Shown here in pieces: positions 36,701 to 45,852 of a stretch of 64,000 nt of DNA. The DNA comes from Fratercula arctica (lineage: Eukaryota > Chordata > Aves > Charadriiformes > Alcidae), in NCBI GenBank assembly GCA_947846985.1, contig CANTUZ010000001.1, forward strand, positions 182,852,955 through 182,916,954, written 5' to 3'. Each line of letters opens with the position of its first letter. The stretch's first letter is position 1. Under the pieces are notes generated by a model. The model ran no database searches. It was not told the DNA's origin and saw nothing but the letters and a program-made list of their open reading frames with translations. The position numbers were made by a program, and so were the translations under genes.

Positions 36701-37306
36701 TAGCATGTATTTGACCATCATTCAGTTTAATGAAACTTCAGTAGTAACACTTTTCATACTGTCGTTTCATTATAATTTGATAAGAATTGTATTCCTTGAA
36801 AGTTATATGTCATTCAAGAAAGTTACTGTTCAACAAACAACCAGAAATAATTTTAGATCTGTAAATTTTTAATTTAATAAGGTAATTCTAAATTTCCTCC
36901 TTGCTTGTCTGGATATGTTAATTTGCTTACTTTTTTTTTTAAATCTTGCTTGGTAGGCTTGTTTATTTCTGTAAAATAGAGATGTTTTTCAATACTGCAT
37001 TCAGAAGCTCTCTGAGTTCTTGAAAACATTTAATAAACTTATAGAAAGCAAATACGATGTTCAAAGGTAAAACTCTTTAATAACTCTGAATAGTGACACT
37101 CTTCCAAATTGATCTTAAATTTTCTTTTCTTAACCTCTTTACAGTATTCATTTGGAGACGATCTGGTTCATTCCCTGTTGCAGCCCCTGGAACTGGAATT
37201 ACGGAAAACCATGCATACATACTGTGGCAAAGTATACAAAGTGTTCATAAAGCAGCTAACAAAAAGCATAAGAGACTTGTATGCCAGAAGATCAAAAGGA
37301 AGGTGA
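3564..37306 (+). CDS. GXYLT1: Glucoside alpha-1,3-xylosyltransferase 1, 8 coding exons (gene-level entry)
   Basis: Joined exons 3564-3772, 12377-12469, 22537-22711, 23701-23826, 25246-25497, 35041-35164, 35482-35654 and 37145-37306 give 437 residues, close to the roughly 440 of the human protein. The family (GT8) transfers the first xylose from UDP-xylose in alpha-1,3 linkage to O-linked glucose on EGF repeats, notably of Notch, in the secretory pathway. Visible parts: signal anchor at residues about 6-29; Gly/Ala/Arg-rich stem about 34-70; catalytic domain from about 113; DTD metal/nucleotide-sugar motif at 214-216; WGDQD at 312-316; HGNRG at 361-365. N-glycosylation sequons begin at Asn73, 170, 234, 275 and 309. 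The start codon is the first ATG of the exon and is followed directly by the hydrophobic anchor. Intron phases in order are 2, 2, 0, 0, 0, 1, 0. The paralogue GXYLT2 is excluded by the N-terminus, exon 2 and the C-terminus. Confidence 0.96.
3777..3800 (+). promoter_or_regulatory. G-quadruplex motif at the 5' end of intron 1
   Basis: Four G-tracts (3777-3781, 3785-3789, 3792-3795, 3798-3800) with loops of three, two and two bases begin four bases into intron 1. The G-rich strand is the coding strand, so the motif would also exist in the pre-mRNA next to the exon 1 donor site. Confidence 0.7.
3831..3843. repeat. Poly-C tract (13 C)
   Basis: Uninterrupted homopolymer in the CpG island, early in intron 1. 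Its length is likely to vary and to be error-prone in sequencing. Confidence 0.9.
7534..7559. repeat. 9-bp inverted repeat
   Basis: TAACTATCC (7534-7542) and its exact complement GGATAGTTA (7551-7559) flank an 8-base loop in intron 1. A stem this short could arise by chance. Confidence 0.7.
8870..10130. repeat. Unidentified GC-richer segment with degenerate internal repeats, possible old LTR or retroelement
   Basis: About 1.25 kb in intron 1 differs from its AT-rich surroundings in composition. Related strings recur inside it: TTGCTGGTACTTAGACC near 9245 and TTGCTGGCACTTGGACC near 9722, each followed by a CACA/TGTGCA-rich stretch and GATGGA or AATGGA. Variants of GACCCTCT(T/G) also recur, and CTCCATGTC(C/T)CTGGGT occurs near both ends (about 8911 and 10085). 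I do not recognise a named family. No coding capacity is convincing. Boundaries are approximate. Confidence 0.4.
10796..10814. repeat. (TAA)n microsatellite
   Basis: Five to six TAA units in intron 1, followed after AG by two further units. An ordinary simple repeat. Confidence 0.85.
12377..12469 (+). CDS. GXYLT1: GXYLT1 coding exon 2 (symmetric 93-nt cassette)
   Basis: Completes Arg70, encodes residues 71-100 and gives two bases of Arg101. The peptide contains [20 protein letters not shown], with Cys71, Cys90 and Cys94, and closely matches the 31-residue segment I recall from human GXYLT1 isoform 1. The flanks are GTTAG|G and TTTAG|GTAGG. Both introns are phase 2, so skipping leaves the frame intact (AG joins A to give Arg). 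The exon is shorter than the usual ORF-finding limits and has stops around it, so it is easy to miss. Confidence 0.93.
12470..22536 (+). other. GXYLT1 intron 2
   Basis: A 10.1-kb phase-2 intron (GTAGGA...TTATCAG). AT-rich, with no CR1 or LTR that I can recognise and no convincing extra exon. A CpG-dense imperfect palindrome made of ACGT units lies at about 20676-20702. Purine-rich stretches near 18950-19030 and 19260-19390 are plain composition. Confidence 0.93.
20676..20702. repeat. ACGT-rich imperfect palindrome
   Basis: TTAAACGT at the left and ACGTTAA at the right enclose further ACGT units, giving four CpGs within about 22 bases of otherwise AT-rich intron. Function unknown; chance is possible. 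Confidence 0.5.
22537..22711 (+). CDS. GXYLT1: GXYLT1 coding exon 3
   Basis: Encodes the last base of Arg101 and residues 102-159. The catalytic domain begins here with [12 protein letters not shown] (residues 113-124) and continues through [15 protein letters not shown], the first beta strands of the GT8 fold. The acceptor is TTATCAG|A and the donor is ACATA|GTAAGT, phase 0. Confidence 0.95.
22712..23700 (+). other. GXYLT1 intron 3
   Basis: A 989-base phase-0 intron (GTAAGT...TTTCACATAG). It contains a TA/CA dinucleotide microsatellite near 23294 and nothing else recognised. Confidence 0.93.
23294..23319. repeat. (TA)6(CA)6 compound microsatellite
   Basis: Six TA units run directly into about six CA units in intron 3. 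This kind of repeat is usually polymorphic in length. Confidence 0.9.
23701..23826 (+). CDS. GXYLT1: GXYLT1 coding exon 4
   Basis: Encodes residues 160-201 and ends in [12 protein letters not shown], a strongly conserved family stretch. It carries an N-glycosylation sequon NYT at 170-172. The first ten residues ([10 protein letters not shown]) differ from the mammalian version as I remember it, while the rest matches closely. The acceptor is CACATAG|C and the donor is TTGCCA|GTAAGT. Confidence 0.95.
24238..24727 (-). mobile_element. CR1 LINE fragment in intron 4
   Basis: Begins with ATAGAATCATAGAATGG, the complement of the CR1 3' terminal repeat, and runs through antisense 3' ORF2 sequence to about 24727. 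The minus strand still reads recognisable CR1 peptides such as [15 protein letters not shown] and [10 protein letters not shown], in two frames. It is 5'-truncated. Antisense to the host gene, as intronic LINEs often are. Confidence 0.93.
24878..24910. repeat. 10-bp GC-rich inverted repeat
   Basis: CCTGGCCTGC (24878-24887) and GCAGGCCAGG (24901-24910) flank a 13-base loop in intron 4, outside the neighbouring CR1. No function assigned. Confidence 0.7.
25246..25497 (+). CDS. GXYLT1: GXYLT1 coding exon 5 (DXD catalytic exon)
   Basis: Encodes residues 202-285. [16 protein letters not shown] holds the DXD motif (Asp214-Thr-Asp216) that in GT8 enzymes binds divalent metal and the UDP-sugar. It also encodes [16 protein letters not shown] and [15 protein letters not shown], plus sequons at Asn234 and Asn275. 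The acceptor is CTCACAG|T and the donor is TTCAAG|GTATGT, phase 0. Confidence 0.96.
27600..27612. repeat. Poly-G tract (13 G)
   Basis: Homopolymer in intron 5, prone to length error. Confidence 0.9.
28645..29624 (+). mobile_element. CR1 LINE fragment with reverse-transcriptase remnant
   Basis: Same strand as the host gene. It starts inside the reverse-transcriptase domain (28632-29357 reads 241 codons without a stop). [11 protein letters not shown], near codon 38 of that frame, is the Jockey/CR1 form of the catalytic YADD motif. [14 protein letters not shown] and other thumb motifs follow. A frameshift near 29250 moves the remainder to another frame (29248-29541). It ends in ATTCTATGA at about 29616-29624. 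The long open stretch suggests a comparatively young copy. It is 5'-truncated and not autonomous. Confidence 0.94.
29813..29828. repeat. 16-bp perfect palindrome
   Basis: CCCACAAG followed directly by CTTGTGGG, centred on a HindIII-like AAGCTT. About one such palindrome is expected by chance in 64 kb. Confidence 0.7.
30345..30660 (+). mobile_element. Degenerate tRNA-derived SINE pair (candidate)
   Basis: Two stretches, about 30352-30400 (CTAGTGGCCAGAGCACTTG) and 30578-30632 (ATGGTTATAGCGCTCACCTG, then ACCTGTAGTTCC), resemble the A-box and B-box half of tRNA-derived SINEs of the form GTGGTTAGAGCACTCACCTG...GGTTC. They are on the same strand about 225 bases apart. The intervening text also resembles SINE body sequence. 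Both are badly decayed, so this is a candidate only. Neither can fold as a functional tRNA. Confidence 0.35.
32711..33188 (+). mobile_element. Solo LTR-like element in intron 5, sense orientation
   Basis: The 478-bp unit is bounded by perfect 6-bp inverted termini TGTTAC (32711-32716) and GTAACA (33183-33188). Inside it, a TATA box TATAAAT (33054-33060) lies 73 bases before a poly(A) signal AATAAA (33127-33132). This is followed by a short T/G-rich tail (CTACTTTTGGTTTCAAGGGC) ending in CAGGTAACA. TG...CA ends, TATA and a nearby AATAAA are the hallmarks of a retroviral LTR. No internal viral sequence and no clear target-site duplication is visible. Family not assigned. Confidence 0.6.
35041..35164 (+). 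CDS. GXYLT1: GXYLT1 coding exon 6
   Basis: Encodes residues 286-326 plus one base of Glu327. It contains the sequon NIT at Asn309 and [11 protein letters not shown] (312-322), a GT8 substrate-binding region. The acceptor is TTAATAG|A and the donor is AATCCAG|GTAAAT, phase 1. Confidence 0.95.
35165..35481 (+). other. GXYLT1 intron 6
   Basis: The shortest intron, 317 bases, phase 1 (GTAAAT...TTCTGCACAG). No repeats seen. Confidence 0.93.
35482..35654 (+). CDS. GXYLT1: GXYLT1 coding exon 7
   Basis: Encodes the end of Glu327 and residues 328-384. [16 protein letters not shown] carries three conserved cysteines, probably in disulfides. [17 protein letters not shown] holds the HGNRG motif (361-365), the GT8 counterpart of the His-Gly motif that contacts the UDP diphosphate. 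The acceptor is CTGCACAG|A and the donor is AAAAAT|GTAAGT, phase 0. Confidence 0.96.
35655..37144 (+). other. GXYLT1 intron 7
   Basis: A 1490-base phase-0 intron (GTAAGT...CTTTACAG). AT-rich, no recognised repeat. Confidence 0.93.
37145..37306 (+). CDS. GXYLT1: GXYLT1 coding exon 8 and stop codon
   Basis: Encodes residues 385-437 and TGA at 37304-37306. The C-terminal helix region ([34 protein letters not shown]) matches GXYLT1 and not GXYLT2, whose tail ends differently. The acceptor is TCTTTACAG|T. Confidence 0.95.
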   Translation, partial: YSFGDDLVHSLLQPLELELRKTMHTYCGKVYKVFIKQLTKSIRDLYARRSKGR

Positions 37307-37924
37307 TTTTTACTCTAAGCTGTTAAATCAAGAGACTGAATTAACATACTGGTCAAAAGGTGCAAAAATTCTAATATGGCTTGAATTGGCTCTTAATGTG
37401 CCCAGATAAAAGTTTACGAGCATATATAAAAATGAAGAAAATATACATGTAATGAAGAACAGGAACTTTTTTCTGCAAAGGTGACTTTTTACTCTTTTGA
37501 AGTTTAATCACTGCTAGTGTTCATCTTGGATCCGATGATTTGGGTATTACTGGCTTCTATGGTCAGTACTTTTAGTCTGCATAATTCAGTTATCCAATGA
37601 TCAAACGAACAAGGAAGAAATGAAGATGTTTCTATTTGGGAGTGTACCTCATGTATTGTCTAAAAATTCTGATAAACTGTGAATGTAGCAATAACTGAGT
37701 CAGCAGCACTAACCTCACTTTAAAGGTGTGAGCCTTTAGGTAAACAAAGTTGTTTACAACTGCAGAAAATACTGTTTTCAAAGAAATGTGATATAATCAT
37801 TGACAATCTGTATGTGCCTTTATATGTTCATCTCTTACATGTTGAAGTACTGTTTTGACAATCTTGTTTCGCCCATCTTAGATGTAAACTGCACACTATA
37901 AATACGATTTTCTGAGAAATTAAT

Positions 37925-37945
37925 AACTAGTATGTGATACTAGTT
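37925..37945 (+). repeat. 9-bp hairpin in the 3' UTR
   Basis: AACTAGTAT and its exact complement ATACTAGTT flank a three-base loop GTG. If transcribed, it would fold as a compact stem-loop about 620 bases after the stop codon. Confidence 0.7.
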
Positions 37946-39522
37946 TTCTCTGTAGATACAGAGACTTTTTAATATACAGCATTTGTTTCAACATCGTTGA
38001 GCCATCATGGCCAAAAGATAGCACAGAGTTGGTGTTTTTTAGCAAGAATTCAGTATGGAGTTGTCTGTATTACAATAACTCTTTTAAAAATTACATGGTT
38101 TTGCAGCTTTATAGGGCATTTTGGAAGTAGAAAAAAACCCCAACAGTATAAAGCTGTTGCTGTTGTATTGCCTTACTAAGAATTATTACCTAATGATTAT
38201 TATACAGTATTTAGTACCTAAAAGTGAAGAGCTGTAATAAGAGTTCTGATGCTTCATCAGACTGTATATTAGATGGGTTTCTTAGAGAATATATCCTGTT
38301 ACCATATTTTTTTAATAACATGGCTTTAAAGTAGTTTTGGGGCAGACCCTCAACTACATGAATGCATTACTGTCAATAGGATGATAGTAATTTACAACAG
38401 GTAAGGATTAGCATTTCTTTAGTTATCTTAGTAAAAAAAATGTTGTTCATGTAATATGAACTTGTTTTCAGACAAAAACATGAAGAAAAAGGTTGAGGTC
38501 TAGTGTTACAGTAAAATGTTATTTAAACTTGCATGATATGAAATGTATTTGTGAAGTATATTTGAACTTGGATAACCTGTCTAACTGAGATGAAGCCTTC
38601 ATAAAGTGAGTTTTTGGATTCCAGAAAAGTTCATGTGTGTTGAACATGAAGGATCCACTCACTGACTTGCACCTTCATCCCAACCCCATTTTAGAAGCTT
38701 AATTTCTGTGACTGTTTCTTTGTCAAAGGCAGGCTGGCTCTGACTCCCAGATCCATGTGAGCTGGATGAATGCTTTAGCAATAGAAAAACGCACTCCACT
38801 GTAAGCAGAGTTTATATTCTGCTCTTAATCTCCCTGCTGGCTCAGGGTGTAAATTTCTGGGATGGAAACTAGAATGCAGTCTGCCTCACATGTATTTACG
38901 GTCTCTTTTCCTTGCTACGTAACCATTTGAAGTCTGAAAATCTAGAAATCTGTGTGAAGGTGAATACTGTTATTGACTGATTTTACAATATGCAATGCGT
39001 TATTTTTTTACATAAATACTGATTTTTATATCAATTTGTCGTCAGCTTTTTTTACTTGTACTGTGTGTTTGTATTTAAAAATTCTTTCTTTTGACCTGTT
39101 TTTTGTGTTTGTCTTTGCAGAAACTCTCAGTTTTGAATTGATTTTTAGTATGCTGTATGCATGCGAAGATACTGCTAAAAACCCAATGAGCCATTTTAGA
39201 AAAGAAAGTGGAATGTGAACATTAGCAGCAACCTTTCCACTTAAATTTCAGGTTTTGTGGGGGATTAGAACAAAAAGGGTTAATATTGAAGCTTATCATA
39301 GGATAAAATCTATTTTAAGAGATGTTTACGTAGCATATTGCAAATAGCAGAATATACTGCCTTATCCTACATTTTTTTGTTTAATTTTTATGGATATAAA
39401 CTTAAACTGCTTACCTCAACTATCCATTCCAATGTAACAGTCGTGAACCCTTTAGAAAACTTAAAAACCAGCAGGTGCTTAGTAGCTTCCATTAAGTAAC
39501 TCTCTAAAATATGTCTGTTTTG

Positions 39523-39528
39523 AATAAA
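39523..39528 (+). terminator. Candidate poly(A) signal of GXYLT1
   Basis: Canonical AATAAA followed within about 15 bases by TTTTTTGTTCTG, a U/GU-rich downstream element. It is 2.2 kb after the stop codon. Other AATAAA hexamers lie further downstream, so usage is uncertain. Confidence 0.45.
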
Positions 39529-39545
39529 TTTTTTGTTCTGCAGTC

Positions 39546-42500
39546 TCTACATCTTTAAATTTAGAAAGATGACCTACCTTTAAAAGAAATCTGACTTACA
39601 AAGAAAACATTTGGAGACAGTAAGACTGTTAAACCAAGTAGTGTGATAGAAACCAGTTATACTCCCAAACATTTCAATACCTGATTTGTAAGGCTGTATG
39701 CATATAAGCGCAGAAACTTACATCTACCCTATATATATCTATCTATATATTTGAGAAGAATAACTTAAATTCCTACAAACTTTTGCACAAATAACAGCCA
39801 AGTTATTTGCTCAAGTTGCCCAAGTGGGCAAAGCATGAACCGAGACAGTAAAATTTTAAAAAATTAAACACTAGTGTGCTGAAACTTAAACCTTAAGGTG
39901 CCTTAGAAAAAAGACAAATGTTGTTTGATCCCAGTTAAGCTCTACAGAGAAACACTTTGAACTTGCTTTCCGTATTTAACTGCCAATCTTAAATAATGCT
40001 GGATAATTTTCTACAGAAATGCAGGTTGCCTTACAGGTGCTTTGTAATCCTAGTAGACTACTAGAAAGTATTACTCAGGTTTAAAAACAGAAGATGTTTG
40101 CAGAGGTAATAGTGAATTTTCCACTTCAGGAAGTGAGGAGAAAATCTCATTTTAAAGTAGTTCTCAAAATATCTCTCTTGTAACCACTTTAGTGGATCTA
40201 TATAAGAACAGCTTGTCCTCCAAGGTTGTCATAATAGTTAAGATTTGTGGTTCTCCAATGCATTTTTAAGCCTTTGTGGGCCTATTAAAATTTTAAGTTT
40301 CTTGAAGGAATATTAAGTAATTGGAAATTCTTGCGTTGAAGAAGTTCAGTTGTGTCTCTTCAGTTTTGCAGTTGCAAATGCGCAGCTGCATTCAGTTCTT
40401 TAGAGAGTCCTCATTTAAACTTATGAATGTGCATCTTCCTGTATATTTGCTAGCAAATTTCTACAAGGCTTCTTTCTTCTCCCCTCTCCCTTTTCCCTGC
40501 ACGGCTTTTAAAAGATAATCACTAAGCTCTTCTTTCATTTGAATGCTTACAAAAATTATGGGAGGTATTACAGGTCTCTTTGCAGAGACCTGTAATTAAA
40601 GGAGGACCTGTAGTCCTACTGTGGTTGGATTTCTTTTTTTATTTTTTTTCCCCTTCAGGTTGCTATTTGAGGATGTCTGGGTAGGAGGAATTTTTGAGCA
40701 TTTAGTAAAGTCATTATGTTCCTTGAGTGATCATCTGGTAGTTTCTTCCCTGAATCAATTAATGTTATCCCTGTCCTCTCTTATGATGGATGCTTGGCTG
40801 CTGTCTGCCTACTTGATCTATATGATTGCAAGTTCCTTTAATCAAAGCAGTGACTGTCACTTCTAGATCTGGATTCTAAATGCTCATTCCATATCTGGGT
40901 GCCACCTGAGTTGGACAAACCAGGTACCTAGTCTGTTTCTACTTTTAGATGTCCATCCTTGATTTCATTTCCCTGTTTTAGTTTCTAACTGGACCTCTAG
41001 AGGTAAAATACTGATATAACACGGAAGGCAGGATTTTTCACAACAGCTTAGAGAACCTGCAGATTTCTGAAAAATAATTAAGAATTTTGAAATAGTATTC
41101 TGTCCTTGAGCCTAATTTCTGATTTGGTAGATGCAAGTGTTAGCATCCTTGGTTCAGTCAAATCACTTGGCTTTTCCAGTGTCAGCCCCTTTTGTGGAGG
41201 GACGGCCAGGTATCTCTTAAAAAACTGGTTCCTTGTTTTGTTCGAACTCCAAGGAAAGGAAGAGCTCTTTAACTGTAAGTTATTGCTGTAGATCCTGTCT
41301 CTCCCCTTAGCTGAACTCTTTGAAACCAGTAATAAATAACTGTCCCCTTGCTACAATTCAGTGATACTCTTTTTAGTGGGTTTTTTAATGGTTATGCTGG
41401 AAGGGGAGGAGAAAAGATGCAGTTATTCAGATCTCCTTGTTAGTTCCTGCCCTGCTGTCTCTAGAATTCCACATGATGCTTTAAAAAAAACCCCAGCCAA
41501 CCAAAACACAACTTTCTGCATCTGGGTCAAAGCCAGAGGAGAAGAAATTTGATGGCTTCTCCTGATGCATTAATAACTTCATTTGGGAACGTGCCTTCAC
41601 TGGTCATGGACCTTACTCATAGATTGAAAGTCAAGACAGTTTCCTTGCACTGTTTATCAAAACAGGTTTGCAAGAGCAGGACTCACCAAGTTTGGTATAG
41701 TTTATTGCTGTTTTAAGAGTGCCAAACTAACTCCATTAGAAGTCCATCAAGTCTTGAGTCTACAGTCTTTAAGACTTGTGACTACTTTTCAAGGTACCTG
41801 TTGAACTAATATTCTCACTCAAAATTCCCCTTTTTTCCCTCTGTGCTATTTTCCACAGATAATTTGTTGATCTGTTGCTCTTTTTAGAGCAAAGAAAAAA
41901 TTTGGGAGCTTGCTTTAATAAATGTCCCCTTGAAACCAAACAGAATTTTGCTAGGAAAGGAAAGGAACTGTGAAGTTTGTTTGCTAGCGATTGTTTCTGT
42001 GCTTCAGACTTTATAAGGTCATGGAGCATAAACATGGAACTCTAGCTGTGGCTTCCTCATCACTTGGAGAAGTGATGCTTGATTGCGCTGTCTTTTAATT
42101 TCCTCACTTATTCCTAGCATTGAACACTGATTTTTAAAAATGCTTTTTGTGTATTCCTTTTTGTCTTATCTCGTTCATGTCAAATTATTAAGCCAACTGA
42201 GATGAACAATTTATTAGAATAGCCTAATGCATTTTCTACTACCTTCATATTCTGGGAGGTCACTTTCTCTCCTGTTCTCCCTTTGGGTCATTTAATATCA
42301 TATCCTCATTCTCAGAATTATAATCTGGGTACAACAGGTTCAATTTTTTTGTTTATGTCTGTCTTAAGAATCTTAATGTTCTGCCAGTCATTTGTGTACA
42401 CATTTTACTAGAGCAATTCACATTAAATCAGTCTCTAATATTTATATGTATTGCTTTGAAATATGAAAGTAGATGTAGAAGTTATCCTAAACTGCAAATC

Positions 42501-42703
42501 CTTGTGGTTGAATTAATAAGTATTTAGGGCATGGTTTTTTAAGGCTTCCAAGAACATGAAAGCAATATAATCAGTTTTAACTTCTGATTTAAGACTAGGA
42601 ATTTAAATTTAATTAAAGCTGATGTTTTAGCCATATAATGCTAATCTGCTGTGTCTCGCTGAGCAGCTCGTGCCTAGGAGATGCTCTGCTTGCCTGTTGG
42701 ATA
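39546..42703. other. Downstream DNA, no gene recognised
   Basis: AT-rich, without recognisable CR1, LTR or exon. It may belong to an extended GXYLT1 3' UTR (AATAAA at 41331-41336) or be intergenic. The 13-bp hairpin at 40567-40596 is the one clear structure. Confidence 0.5.
40567..40596. repeat. Perfect 13-bp hairpin
   Basis: ATTACAGGTCTCT (40567-40579), loop TTGC, and exact complement AGAGACCTGTAAT (40584-40596). Directly after it, at 40603-40617, AGGAC and GTCCT form a second 5-bp stem around CTGTA, so ACCTGTA recurs. A 13-bp perfect stem with a four-base loop is unlikely by chance in 64 kb. Confidence 0.85.
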
Positions 42704-42911
42704 TCATAGAATAGTTTAGGTTGGAAGGGACCTTAAAGATAATCTAGTTCCAACCCTCCTGCCATGGGTAGGGACACCTTCCACTAGACCAGGCTGCTCA
42801 AAGCCCCATCCAGCCTGGCCTTGAACACTTCCAGGGATGGGGCATCCACAGCTTCTCTGGACCACCTGTTCTAGTGTCTCACCACCCTCACAGTAAAGAA
42901 TTTCTTCCTAA
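42704..42911 (-). mobile_element. CR1 LINE, outer copy, 3' part
   Basis: Begins TCATAGAATAG and follows the same CR1 subfamily as the copies at 1986 and 24238 up to AATTTCTTCCTAAT. There it is interrupted by another CR1 and resumes at about 43632. Confidence 0.92.
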
Positions 42912-43631
42912 TCATAGAATCACTTAGGTTGGAAAAGACCCTTGGGATCATAGAGTCCAACCATCAACCTCACTCTACAAAGTTCTCCCCTACACCATAT
43001 CCCCCAACACCACACCTAAATGACTCTTCAACACATTCAGGGATGGTGACTCCACCACCACCCTGGGCAGCCTATTCCAGTGTCTGACCACTCTTTCTGT
43101 GAAGAAGTTTTCCCTAATGTCCAGTCTAAACGTACCCTGCTGCAGCTTGAAGCCATTCCCTCTTGTTCTGTCGCTAATTACCTGTGAGAAGAGACCAGCA
43201 CCAACCTCTCTACAATGTCCTTTCAAGTATTTGTAGAGTGATGAGGTCTCCCCTCGGCCTCCTCTTCCTCAAACTAAACAGTCCCAGCTCCTTCAATCGC
43301 TCCTCATAAGATTTATTCTCCAGGCCTTTCACCAGCTTCGTTGCCCTCCTCTGCACTCACTCCAGCACCTCGATATCTCTCCTGCAGTGAGGTGCCCAGA
43401 ACCGGACACAATACTCAAGGTGTGGCCTCACCAGTGCCGAGTACAGGGGGACAGTCACCTCCCTACTTCTGGTCACACTATTTCTAATACAAGCCAGGAT
43501 GCCGTTGGCTTTCTTGGCCACCTGGGCACACTGCTGGCTCATGTTCAGACGCTTGTCAATTAGAACCCCCAGGTCCTTTTCTGCCAGGCAGCTCTCCAGC
43601 CACCCTTCCCCAAGCCTGTAGTGATGCATGC
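42912..43631 (-). mobile_element. CR1 LINE of a different subfamily, nested insertion
   Basis: Starts with CATAGAATCACTTAGGTTGG and TGGGATCATAGAGTCCAACC, the 3' end of a different CR1 subfamily. It runs antisense through ORF2, whose minus strand reads [16 protein letters not shown] and [20 protein letters not shown]. It stops near 43631, where the outer CR1 continues. It inserted into an existing CR1 and is therefore younger than its host element. Confidence 0.9.
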
Positions 43632-43957
43632 ATATCAAATCTAAATCTCCCCTCCTTCAGTTTGAATTCATTACCCCTTGTTCTATGCCTTTGTAAAAAG
43701 TCTGTCTCCAGGTTTCTTGTAGGCCCCCTTCAGGCAGCTATAAGGTCTCCTCTGGAGCCTTCCCTTCTCCAGGCTGAACAGCCCCAACTCTCTCAGCCTG
43801 TCCTCACAGGAGAGGTGCTCTAACCCTGTGATTGTTTTTGTGGCCTTTCTCTGGACTCGCTCCAACAGATCCATGTCCTTCTTATATTGGGGGTTCCATA
43901 GCTGGAGGCAGCACTCCAGGTGGGGTCTCATGAGAGCAGAACAGAAGGGGAGAATAC
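43632..43957 (-). mobile_element. CR1 LINE, outer copy, 5' part
   Basis: Picks up the outer CR1 at AAATCTAAATCTCCC, exactly where 42911 left off, and continues through antisense [16 protein letters not shown] sequence to about 43957, where it is 5'-truncated. Confidence 0.9.
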
Positions 43958-45852
43958 TGTGAAACTTGAGGCATATGATGTCATGCAGTTTCTGACTAGT
44001 CACTGGTACTCCATTTTTTTTTTTTTTTTTTCATTTTATAACATTCCACTATGTTTTATTTTATTGTTTTGTTTTACATTTTTATGCCGTGGCTAGCGTT
44101 AGCCAAAGTGAATTGGGATTGCAGATACAAAGCCAAGAAATAAAACCTGCTTTTACTACACAGTGTGTGTTTTATTTGTCTTTTGATTTGATATTTTTTA
44201 CTAGTCTAGTAGGCAGTATTGGGGGTTTATTGCCTGTCATGAGCACTCATCTTTCCTGCTTGCTGTTCCTGGATTGCCTCTGGTCTCCACTACCCCTCCA
44301 GTCTCCTTGCTGCCCGTCTCTTCCAGGAGTTGGTGTCATTCCATCAGTTCTTATGATGCTCTTTCTGGATCTTGATGGCTGGTACGCCCATTAGCCATTA
44401 TTGCTTCTGCCACCAGGGGCTTGCTTTCAGAACTGGTCTGTTTGCTGTGATAAGGTAACTTGGGACCACTTCAAGCCAAAAGGGTACCCTGGAGTGGGCA
44501 TGCTGCTTTCTCCACAGTGCTAATGGATCAGCACAGTTTTGGGCACATAAGCATGTTATTGACCCAAAGTAGGTCCTAAGGAGTGCCATGTGTTTCTTGG
44601 TTGTAGCTCAGGGAGTAAACTTAGTTTTCCTTTCAGCTTTGTGTAGACTATTACAAAATTTTGATCATCTTTATCTTTCTGTAGAGATAAAGGGTTTTTG
44701 CTAGTGGCGTGCTTTCAGGAAGAAAGCTTGGGCGATGAAGCCGTTACAATTGAACAGAGGTGATCTGAGGCGTTCTGCTTGCCTGAGGCAGATGGGCTCA
44801 GCGGTGCTTCGGAGAACAGCGTGAACAGAAGACAAATGCCGGGGCAGCTGGTGTGCAGTGAGGGGCTTGGTCTCTGCCCTCTTCCTGTAGGTGCTGCACC
44901 ACCTCTGAGGGAAAAGCCATCTTCAGTTGACTCTTCTGTGCACGTACGAAGAACAAAAATTGACTTAGGACTTCAAAAAGCCCAAACAAAGTTTTAGAGG
45001 GATTACCGAATGCAATAGAGAGTGCACAGTCCGTAAAATTGTTCTAGCTGAAAAATTAACAGCAGCAAATAGCCCATTGAAACACAGGGTTTTGAGAAGT
45101 ACCTTCTTCACTGGTCCATAAAAACAATGAATAAAACAGAAAAAATAAGTAACGGTAGGATATTGCTTAAAAAAATAGATCAATATCTTATTTTGGCAGT
45201 AATTCTGTTTGCCTAGCTTGGTCTTTCTTTGGCCAGAAGGATAGAATGTAATTAATGAAAATTGATTTAACTTGAAGAATAAAATGTTAACAGTTTGCAA
45301 TTTTAAGAAAAGTGAAACATCTAGAGAATTTGCTCTATTTTTGGTATTTTAGACATCAAGCATTGTCTGAATTAATTAGAAGTTGCTTTGTTAATGTACA
45401 TTTGCCAAATAGTACATTGGGAAGAACTTTTGTACAAAAAGTACTTTTGCATTTTTTTCATTTTTAGAGTTGAATATTGAATTAATATCTTTTTGCAAAA
45501 CACATGTATTTTGAAGGCAACACATCCTATAAGTCTATAATAACTATTCAACATAAAGATCCAATTGCTTTGGAACGAGAATTGTAGAACAGACACACGT
45601 TATCCTCTTAGAATGGTATGTCGTCTTTGAAAATATGTAATTTTTAAGGACAAGATTATATGGTGCGTTGGGCCTCTACTACTCTTCCTTTTCATCTAAA
45701 TTATGACATTTTGAGGATGCAAATGTTTTTTCTTGGTATCAGCAAAGCAAGTGTTCATTACCCTAAACAACACTGAAAAGCTGAGCTCTGAGACAGTTCT
45801 GTTGCGATACCCACTGGCATGTTTGCAAATGTTAGAGAAGACAAACAACTGG
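43958..45852. other. Intergenic DNA, no gene recognised
   Basis: Contains a T-rich run at about 44017-44031 and an AATAAA with a GTGTGTG-rich follow-up at 44139-44170. The hexamer could be a distal poly(A) site, but no transcript can be tied to it. The open frames are short and unremarkable. Confidence 0.5.

Larger units (their letters stand above)
37307..39545 (+). other. Probable GXYLT1 3' UTR
   Basis: AT-rich sequence following the stop codon with no CR1 insertion. The end is inferred from AATAAA at 39523-39528 followed by a T/GT-rich stretch. Further AATAAA hexamers at 41331 and 44139 mean longer UTR forms are possible. The 9-bp hairpin at 37925-37945 lies inside. Confidence 0.5.

Noticed and set aside
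3564..37306. Assigning the gene as GXYLT2
   Set aside because: Its N-terminal anchor, the exon 2 segment and the C-terminal helix match GXYLT1. GXYLT2 lacks that segment and has a different tail.
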